From NCBI RefSeq assembly GCF_030388245.1, contig NZ_CP098363.1, positions 1 through 64,000 of the forward strand: DNA of 64,000 bases, written 5' to 3'. Made by a program: the position numbers and the translations under genes. Of this stretch, positions 59,414 to 64,000 are shown piece after piece (the stretch's first letter is position 1; every line of letters starts with the position of its first letter). This DNA is from Paracoccus sp. TOH. GTDB taxonomy: Bacteria > Pseudomonadota > Alphaproteobacteria > Rhodobacterales > Rhodobacteraceae. The notes under the pieces were generated by a model. The model did no database searches and had not been told where the DNA came from. It worked only from the letters and a program-made list of their open reading frames with translations.

Positions 59414-60637
59414 ATGGCTTTCGATCACGGCGAGAACTTCTTCTCGGACGGGCGCGATCCGCGCCGCCTTGCATCGCGGACGCAGCTTGAGAACCAGGTC
59501 GAGGACCGGGCCGAGCACGAAATGGCGCGGCGACGGGCCGAGTTCGCAGCCTTGCAGCGGCGGCACCGCCAGGAAATGGATGATCTCGCAGCCCAGAAGA
59601 GCAGCATGTTCGGCCGCACCCCGCCCGAGGTCGCGGTGAACGCCCTGACGCTGGCAATCGAGGAAGCCCATCACCAGGCGAAGCTGCGCGCGGCCGAGGG
59701 CAAGCCCGAAGAGCTGGTGCAGGACATTCGCCTTTTCCAGGCAAAGATTCAGGGAAAGGAAGTCGCGTTTCACGTCGAGGGCAAGAGCGGGAAGCCGTCC
59801 TTCATCGATGATGGCAAGAACATCTTTGTCCCGGCCTACGACGACGACATCGCTCTCCTGGCCTCGCTCCAGCTCGCCCAGATGCGGTGGGGCGTCGTCA
59901 AGGTTTCCGGGACCGAAGATTTCAAAGAGCGCGTGGTGCATCTCGCGGCTGATTATGACTTGCAGCTGGCGAACGAGGATCTTACGCTCCGCGTTCACCA
60001 GCGCCGGAACTCGCCCGGAACCCTATCGGCCCCCACCGAACAGGAGCTTGCGGCAGCGAAGAAACTTCATGCCGAGCTGGAAGGGCAGGAGCCGGAACCG
60101 GCCGAGCCGAAAGCCGCCGGCGATGCTCCTGCTCCGAAAGCGTCCGTCACCACGGCGACAACGCCCGAGGATGAGGATGATGCGCTGATCGAGGACGACA
60201 CGCCAGAGCAGGAGCAGGCCCCCGAACCCGCTCCTGCTACGGCAGAGGCCGTGCCGACAGCGCCCCCGGCTGACGACAAGGCTTGGATTGCCGAGCTTCA
60301 GGAAGAGCGCCGCAGGAAGGCGGCAGAGAGGGCCGCAGAGGCCGCGAAGGCCGTAAAGGCAGGAAAGGAGGGCACGATGCCCAAGGGCGAATACGACCGC
60401 GCCGTTGAGGCGGAAATCCAGCAGCTGAAGGCGAAGGGTCAAAGCCCCAATGCCGCCCAGGCTGCAAAAGCAGGAAAGGATGAGGACGTGCCGGAGGAAC
60501 CCATCGAGATCGATGAACCCGAGGAAGAAGCCGATCTGGGGTTTGGCGACGACGACGATTTTTCACTCGACTTGCCCAGCGCCGCGACCGTCACGCCCGA
60601 GGCGAAGAAGACGGCCGGTGTCACCGCACGGCCGTAA
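59414..60637 (+). CDS. LPD7-domain polar protein
   Basis: 407 aa. Residues ~100-200 resemble large polyvalent-protein domain 7: ASLQLAQMRWGVVKVSGTED, then RVVHLAADYDLQLANEDLTL. LPD7 often accompanies relaxases. The C-terminal half is low-complexity, acidic and Ala/Pro/Lys-rich with no fold. No relaxase motif (HUH triad) is present here, so this may act as a relaxase partner supplied in trans. Confidence 0.65.
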   Translation: MAFDHGENFFSDGRDPRRLASRTQLENQVEDRAEHEMARRRAEFAALQRRHRQEMDDLAAQKSSMFGRTPPEVAVNALTLAIEEAHHQAKLRAAEGKPEELVQDIRLFQAKIQGKEVAFHVEGKSGKPSFIDDGKNIFVPAYDDDIALLASLQLAQMRWGVVKVSGTEDFKERVVHLAADYDLQLANEDLTLRVHQRRNSPGTLSAPTEQELAAAKKLHAELEGQEPEPAEPKAAGDAPAPKASVTTATTPEDEDDALIEDDTPEQEQAPEPAPATAEAVPTAPPADDKAWIAELQEERRRKAAERAAEAAKAVKAGKEGTMPKGEYDRAVEAEIQQLKAKGQSPNAAQAAKAGKDEDVPEEPIEIDEPEEEADLGFGDDDDFSLDLPSAATVTPEAKKTAGVTARP

Positions 60638-60654
60638 TTGGGGAGGGGACACCA

Positions 60655-60927
60655 ATGACCAATATCGAACAGCGGACAGCAGGCTTCCTAGACGCCCTGG
60701 ATGGAACCGGCGTCGATCTGACGAGCGATACGCTTGTCGATGACGTGATCGCGGCAGGTAACGAGCATCAGAAGGTCTCGCAGTTCCTCGTGAGCCTGCC
60801 TGGCTATCCCAGCGATCCGGCTGAGGCCATCAGGCAGCTTGAGCATCTGGCCGATATGACCAGTGCTGCTGCATCGAAGCAGGCCAGCGCGCAGCGGCAA
60901 AGTCCAGGGAGGGACAACAATGTTTAG
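60655..60927 (+). CDS. Hypothetical small protein
   Basis: 90 aa, acidic and soluble (RTAGFLDALDGTGVDLTSDT start region), with good GGGGAGGGGAC leader. It overlaps the next gene. Not recognised. Confidence 0.6.
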   Translation: MTNIEQRTAGFLDALDGTGVDLTSDTLVDDVIAAGNEHQKVSQFLVSLPGYPSDPAEAIRQLEHLADMTSAAASKQASAQRQSPGRDNNV

Positions 60928-61132
60928 AAGCCGGATGATAAGCGCCTTCTTCTACCTTTTCCTTATTTCAGGCTCACTTTTGGGATGTTTACTCGTTTAT
61001 TGCCTCTTCACGGGTCCGCCCCTTTCCGCATTGATGGATGTCGGGGTGAGTGCGTTGGGGGTTGTCGTCGGAGTGTCAGCCATCCTCATGTTTTCTTTGA
61101 TCCCGAGGGAGAGGGACGCAAATCATGGATGA
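60920..61132 (+). CDS. Small two-helix membrane protein
   Basis: 70 aa from MFRSRMISAFFYLFL, with two hydrophobic segments (about 8-28 and 38-58) and a polar C-terminus (PRERDANHG). Overlaps both neighbours by eight bases, indicating coupled translation. Confidence 0.6.
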   Translation: MFRSRMISAFFYLFLISGSLLGCLLVYCLFTGPPLSALMDVGVSALGVVVGVSAILMFSLIPRERDANHG

Positions 61133-61289
61133 TCGATGGCAGGAAGAACAGCGCAGGCGCGATGAAGAAGACCGGCGCAGGCGCGAGGATGAGCAGCGCA
61201 GACGTGATGAGGAACAGCGTAGGCGCGAGGATGAACGGCGGATGGAAGAGCAGCGCCGGAGAGACGAGGAACAGCGCAGGCGCTGGTGA
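61125..61289 (+). CDS. 54-aa Arg/Glu heptad-repeat microprotein
   Basis: MDDRWQEEQRRRDEEDRRRR start, then repeats of the seven-residue type EEQRRRD to the end (RRRW). Only Arg, Glu, Asp, Gln plus single Met and Trp are used. Underlying DNA is a ~21-base tandem repeat (around CAGCGCAGGCGCGATGAA). It should form a highly charged single helix. It overlaps the membrane protein gene and ends just before the terminator. Confidence 0.6.
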   Translation: MDDRWQEEQRRRDEEDRRRREDEQRRRDEEQRRREDERRMEEQRRRDEEQRRRW

Positions 61290-61315
61290 AGGTATAACCG
61301 AGGGGCAGAAGCGAG

Positions 61316-61347
61316 CCGGGGCGGTCAGATCGACCGCCCCGGTTTTT
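61316..61347 (+). terminator. Terminator of the plus-strand transfer operon
   Basis: CCGGGGCGGTC / GACCGCCCCGG with a short AGATC-type loop, then TTTTTAT. Strong stem directly after the microprotein gene. Confidence 0.85.
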
Positions 61348-61531
61348 ATGATCCAGACGAACCTTTCGGACTTTGCCAAAGAATTTGGCCGTCGCCGCCT
61401 TCGATCCGCTGGATGTTCAAGTGATGCGCGAGGGGCGTCACTGCCAGGCTGGTAAGCGCATAGAGCGCTCGTTGCCCCTGCTCGGCCGTCAGCTCAATCC
61501 GCGATCCGTCCTGAAAAATTGCCAACATCAT
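61346..61531 (-). CDS. Hypothetical small protein
   Basis: 61 aa (MMLAIFQDGSRIELTAEQGQ start). Compact alpha/beta composition, no Cys. Starts right at the end of the nuclease gene in the same direction. Function unknown. Confidence 0.55.
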   Translation of the reverse strand: MMLAIFQDGSRIELTAEQGQRALYALTSLAVTPLAHHLNIQRIEGGDGQILWQSPKGSSGS

Positions 61532-62023
61532 TTACATCCCTTCCCACTTCCCCCGATGTCGCCAGCTCTCTGGGCTGTCGAAGTTGCCTACCCAGATCCC
61601 ACGCCTGGCGCTGCGGGCCTCGTCCTCGGTCGAGGCATAGTCGTGGCTGTATCGCCGGTAGGCGGTCGCAAAGCCGTGTTCGACCATCCAGCGACCGAGA
61701 TCGAGGTGGCCGAGGCGGCACACGGCGACGACGCGACCCCATCTGTCTTTGTCTCGGGCGCGACATGTCACGGTGCGCCCCTGCACCAGGTCGTCGAGGG
61801 CGAGCGCCGCGTCTCGGCCGCAGCGCCAGGTGCTGCCATCGGCCCGAGCACAGCGCTGCCCGGATTCGGGCGCGTCGATGCCGAAGATCCTGATCCGCTG
61901 GCCGTGCAGCTCTAAAGTATCGCCGTCGATCACCGAGACACGGCCTTGGAGATCATCGAGCGCATGGGCGGCGTTCCCGCCCAGCGCCAGAGTGATTGCG
62001 ACGGCGAGAACCGCATTACGCAA
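61532..62023 (-). CDS. Secreted thermonuclease-like (SNase) protein
   Basis: 163 aa from a TTG at 62023 that overlaps the vapC stop; the ORF itself extends to 62089. Signal peptide (ALGGNAAHALDD). SNase features: VSVIDGDTLELHGQRIRIFG, IDAPES with catalytic Glu, DKDRWGRVVA with catalytic Arg, and FATAYRRYS, ARSARRGIWVG. Such nucleases degrade DNA and RNA in the periplasm or outside. On conjugative elements Nuc homologues are common. Confidence 0.88.
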   Translation of the reverse strand: MRNAVLAVAITLALGGNAAHALDDLQGRVSVIDGDTLELHGQRIRIFGIDAPESGQRCARADGSTWRCGRDAALALDDLVQGRTVTCRARDKDRWGRVVAVCRLGHLDLGRWMVEHGFATAYRRYSHDYASTEDEARSARRGIWVGNFDSPESWRHRGKWEGM

Positions 62024-62432
62024 GGTCCGTCTCCGCAAAATCGTTGCCCTTGTAGAGCAGGGGCATGTTGTTCGATTTCGCGGCGGCATAGCTCATGCAG
62101 TCGCCCATGTTCAGCTTGGCAGGATGACCAGCGACCTTTCCGTAGATCGCGGCAGTCTCGGCCGCGAGACGGCCGATCTTCGTCGTGACCATGATTTCGG
62201 TGCAGCCGAGCAGTTGCAGGAGGCCGTCGAAGCGTTCCGTGGCCAGATCAAGATCCTCTTGCGAGATCGGCCGACCTTCGGCGCGGCTGCGCGCGAGTGA
62301 CACCACCACCTCATACCGAACAACCGGCGACGTGATCGGCTTACGCCGGTTCTCTTGTAGGCGCATCAGAAGATCGATGGCATCCGGCTCATCGAGCAGG
62401 ATCGCCATGAAGGCCGAGCTGTCTACGAACAT
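62016..62432 (-). CDS. vapC: VapC-type PIN toxin
   Basis: 138 aa PIN domain: MFVDSSAFMAILLDEPDA (first Asp), VRYEVVVSLAR (Glu), NMGDCMSYAAAKS (Asp), LLYKGNDFAETDL (Asp). This is the Rv0623/VapC-type subgroup, distinct from the toxin at 14590. Overlaps the antitoxin by one base (stop-start ATGA type). Confidence 0.9.
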   Translation of the reverse strand: MFVDSSAFMAILLDEPDAIDLLMRLQENRRKPITSPVVRYEVVVSLARSRAEGRPISQEDLDLATERFDGLLQLLGCTEIMVTTKIGRLAAETAAIYGKVAGHPAKLNMGDCMSYAAAKSNNMPLLYKGNDFAETDLA

Positions 62433-62671
62433 CAGATGCCCCCCGACAGATCGTCCAGGAACTCCTTTTCATCCGGCAGGCGCTTGAAGCCATCGGCCTT
62501 CGCCTGCGCTTGCAATGCCCGGACGCTTTCGAGAAGGCTGGGCTTTGCCCTGTGGCGGGCCACCGCCTCTTCGAGCGCTTCCCTCACGACATCCACCTTC
62601 TTTTTGCCGGTGATGGCCTGGAGCTGTTTCACCAGGTCATCGACCAGTGGGTTGTCAACGAACACAGGCAT
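62432..62671 (-). CDS. vapB: VapB-type antitoxin (Rv0623-like)
   Basis: 79 aa from MPVFVDNPLVDDLVKQL; the longer start at 62722 reads through the operator. N-terminal RHH-like part (LQAITGKKKVDVVREALEEA) then Arg/Lys helix and the toxin-binding tail (PDEKEFLDDLSGG). It matches the short 'type II toxin-antitoxin transcription factor' family rather than the AbrB antitoxin at 14988. Confidence 0.85.
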   Translation of the reverse strand: MPVFVDNPLVDDLVKQLQAITGKKKVDVVREALEEAVARHRAKPSLLESVRALQAQAKADGFKRLPDEKEFLDDLSGGI

Positions 62672-62672
62672 T

Positions 62673-62716
62673 ATATGAATCCTTTCATATGAAGCATATG
62701 GAGAAAATAATATGAA
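62673..62716 (-). promoter_or_regulatory. ATATGAAA repeats upstream of vapB
   Basis: ATATGA, six bases, TCATAT (62673-62690), followed by GCATATGG and AATATGAAAC. Paired inverted ATATGA half-sites right at the antitoxin start are the likely autorepression site. Confidence 0.6.
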
Positions 62717-62737
62717 ACACAAGGCGAGGCAAGAGGC

Positions 62738-62800
62738 TGTGACATAATCTTTTGCATTGACATTGTGTCTTAGGTTGTGTCACACATGGATGCAACCATT
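62738..62800 (+). repeat. Element C: second direct copy of the repeated dyad
   Basis: Begins TGTGACATAATCTTTTGCA and contains TCTTAGGTTGTGTCAC. It matches element A (3549-3611) at most positions over about 48 bases and in the same orientation, 59 kb apart. It lies between vapB and the plus-strand gene at 62824. No recombinase gene is next to this copy. Confidence 0.65.
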
Positions 62801-62823
62801 GGTATAAAAGCCGGGAGGCCGAT

Positions 62824-63180
62824 ATGGCAAAGAGTATGGAAGCAATCGCCCGTGACCTGACGGCCGCAGAGGCGCGGCTGTGTGATCCTGCGCCGGTCCC
62901 GCATTCTGCACCGGCAACGATCACCGAAGCCCGCCGTGAATTTCTGGTCGGGGAGCCGAACGCCTGCATCCATTGGGGGCAGGTGACGCTGACGGCAACC
63001 CCGGAGCGTGATGGCGTGGATCGCCGGTTCGTTCTGTCCGGCCCGAGCGGGCGGCATACGCTGCTGGTGATCGCCACCGACGCCGCACGGCTCGATGCCC
63101 ACTGGCGGGGCTTCTGTGCCGATCAGCGGAATTTTCCGATCAACGAGGCTGCGTGGAAGCTGCCGGATATGGGAGAGTGA
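62824..63180 (+). CDS. Hypothetical protein
   Basis: 118 aa, soluble. Mixed strands and helices (RRFVLSGPSGRHTLLVIATD, then WRGFCADQRNFPINEAAWKL). Preceded by GGGAGGCCGAT. First of a plus-strand group of small genes running off the window. Not recognised. Confidence 0.6.
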   Translation: MAKSMEAIARDLTAAEARLCDPAPVPHSAPATITEARREFLVGEPNACIHWGQVTLTATPERDGVDRRFVLSGPSGRHTLLVIATDAARLDAHWRGFCADQRNFPINEAAWKLPDMGE

Positions 63181-63183
63181 AGC

Positions 63184-63504
63184 ATGGCCGTTCTTACCCA
63201 GGATCAGGCACAAGCCCTCAAAGCGACCATAGCGGATCTTCGCCAGCGCATTGCTGCGTTGCCGGAGGTCAGATTTAGCCGTGGCGATTACATGGAACAG
63301 CATCGGACCTTACGCGAGGCGGCGCGGGCCTTAGGCCAGTATCTGGCCGACACCTACAGCGCCCGCATAGCCGAGAAGCCGGACGCCACCCGCATCACCA
63401 TGCACCGCATCAGCTCAACCTGCACCAGCGGTCTGGAGGGTGCATTCAAGAACTGGATCGCCGCAGCCGAAAGGCGGCTTGCAGCCGAGCAGAAGGGGGC
63501 ATGA
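63184..63504 (+). CDS. Hypothetical helical protein
   Basis: 106 aa, helical and basic (QAQALKATIADLRQRIAALP start). It follows the previous gene by three bases and overlaps the next by ATGA. Not recognised. Confidence 0.6.
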   Translation: MAVLTQDQAQALKATIADLRQRIAALPEVRFSRGDYMEQHRTLREAARALGQYLADTYSARIAEKPDATRITMHRISSTCTSGLEGAFKNWIAAAERRLAAEQKGA

Positions 63505-63659
63505 CCATGAAGAAGATCAAGGACACCGCACCCGTGAGCCGAGCTGACTACGAGCGCCCCTTGCGGCGCGCGGTTGAGGAATTGCAGGCTGCTGGGGGAA
63601 GAAATGACCGCATAGCCGAAGCGCTCCGCTACCTCGTGGTAGAAGTCCGCCAGAGCTAA
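63501..63659 (+). CDS. 52-aa microprotein
   Basis: Begins MTMKKIKDTAPVSRADYERP and ends VVEVRQS. It overlaps the previous gene by four bases; a second ATG two codons in is an alternative start. Charged, helical. Not recognised. Confidence 0.5.
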   Translation: MTMKKIKDTAPVSRADYERPLRRAVEELQAAGGRNDRIAEALRYLVVEVRQS

Positions 63660-63675
63660 ACCAGGGATGTGAGCC

Positions 63676-63987
63676 ATGTCTTTTACCGCTGACGAGATCG
63701 ATCATTGCAAAGCTGCGATGTCGAAACCTGCGCCCTTGGAAGCGCTTAAATTGATCGCATCGGGGCGGGCGATTGTGGAACTGACGCCGGATCGTCGCGA
63801 CCTCTACATTGACAGCCTGGACGGACGGCCCGTGCGCGATCCCGAATTCCCTGATCGCAAGATGCTCCTGAGCGGAGCGTGGCCCCTCTATAGGGCAGGG
63901 ATGATTGATGAGTTCGGCCTGGTCACACCAGCTGGTCGCGCGGCGCTCGTTCCGACGAAACCGGGAGACCCGCAATGCCCCGGCTGA
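63676..63987 (+). CDS. Hypothetical protein
   Basis: 103 aa. N-terminal helix (TADEIDHCKAAMSKPAPLEA), then a winged-helix-like end (LYRAGMIDEFGLVTPAGRAAL) resembling small phage or plasmid DNA-binding wings, though not diagnostic. Overlaps the next start. Confidence 0.6.
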   Translation: MSFTADEIDHCKAAMSKPAPLEALKLIASGRAIVELTPDRRDLYIDSLDGRPVRDPEFPDRKMLLSGAWPLYRAGMIDEFGLVTPAGRAALVPTKPGDPQCPG

Positions 63988-64000
63988 CCAAACCGCTACT
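63975..64000 (+). CDS. Start of a gene cut by the window edge
   Basis: ATG at 63975 overlaps the end of the previous gene and reads MPRLTKPL to the window end. Too short to identify. Confidence 0.35.

Noticed and set aside
1-64000. tRNA or rRNA genes
   Set aside because: No cloverleaf with a TTCGA-type loop or rRNA-like stretch was noticed by eye; a covariance-model scan would be the decisive check.

Overview
The window is a GC-rich (roughly 60-63%) stretch of an alphaproteobacterial conjugative plasmid or plasmid-like element. I base this on codon and GC style, a complete-looking set of Dot/Icm (IncI Tra)-type type IVB secretion genes, a ParA partition locus next to a 0.5-kb iteron-like array, and many short accessory genes. 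I cannot name the genus; Rhodobacterales or Sphingomonadales would fit. I saw no rRNA, tRNA or CRISPR array.

Layout. 1-1096: a gene fragment and a lower-GC ORF of unknown function. 1122-5545: a minus-strand run of small genes (dUTPase, two Zn-ribbon microproteins, a resolvase-like protein, and a string of 43-115-aa proteins, four of them too short for standard ORF cut-offs). 5664-7903: a second, divergent resolvase-like gene and small hypotheticals, ending in a terminator. 8013-13463: an H-NS-like gene, then a minus-strand envelope operon (PH-domain membrane protein, MlaC-like protein, DotE-like membrane protein, coiled-coil secreted protein, transglycosylase/M23 hydrolase). 13538-15678: small genes and a VapBC pair. 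15738-26282: minus-strand transfer operon (dotL coupling ATPase, dotA, an HExxH zincin, three tandem secreted coiled-coil paralogues). 26343-35186: a winged-helix/DnaA-N-domain protein and a 2080-aa methyltransferase-helicase resembling phage DarB/strawberry-notch proteins, with a companion. 35300-37420: iteron region, parA, a ribbon-helix-helix partner and strong hairpins. 37454-38410: tyrosine recombinase.

38565-61289 is the plus-strand transfer operon: micro-lipoprotein, ParM-like actin, small partner, dotC, dotB, M15 peptidase, icmT, hypotheticals, a protein made almost wholly of tandem resolvase-type HTH units, a DsbC-like protein, dotI, a secreted dotI duplicate, dotH, dotG, dotO, further membrane proteins, dotM and an LPD7-domain protein. 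dotO is interrupted by an IS1380-family element with a 4-bp target duplication; removing the element and one repeat restores an in-frame 994-aa ATPase. 61346-64000 holds a secreted thermonuclease with a second VapBC pair, then small plus-strand hypotheticals.

How it works together. The two transfer operons encode the core complex (DotC, H, G), inner-membrane parts (DotI, DotA, IcmT), three ATPases (DotB, DotO, DotL) and the DotM partner. Peptidoglycan enzymes and a lipid-transport-like protein would open and tend the envelope. Plasmid upkeep is covered by ParA/RHH, a ParM-like system, two toxin-antitoxin pairs and recombinases; establishment in a new host by the DarB-like protein and H-NS-like protein. 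No relaxase or oriT was recognised, so DNA processing is presumably encoded outside the window. The most unusual items are the HTH-array protein with a decayed further repeat past its stop codon, the DotI duplicate carrying a DotH-like signal peptide, and a ~60-bp element found at both ends of the window and a third time inverted.
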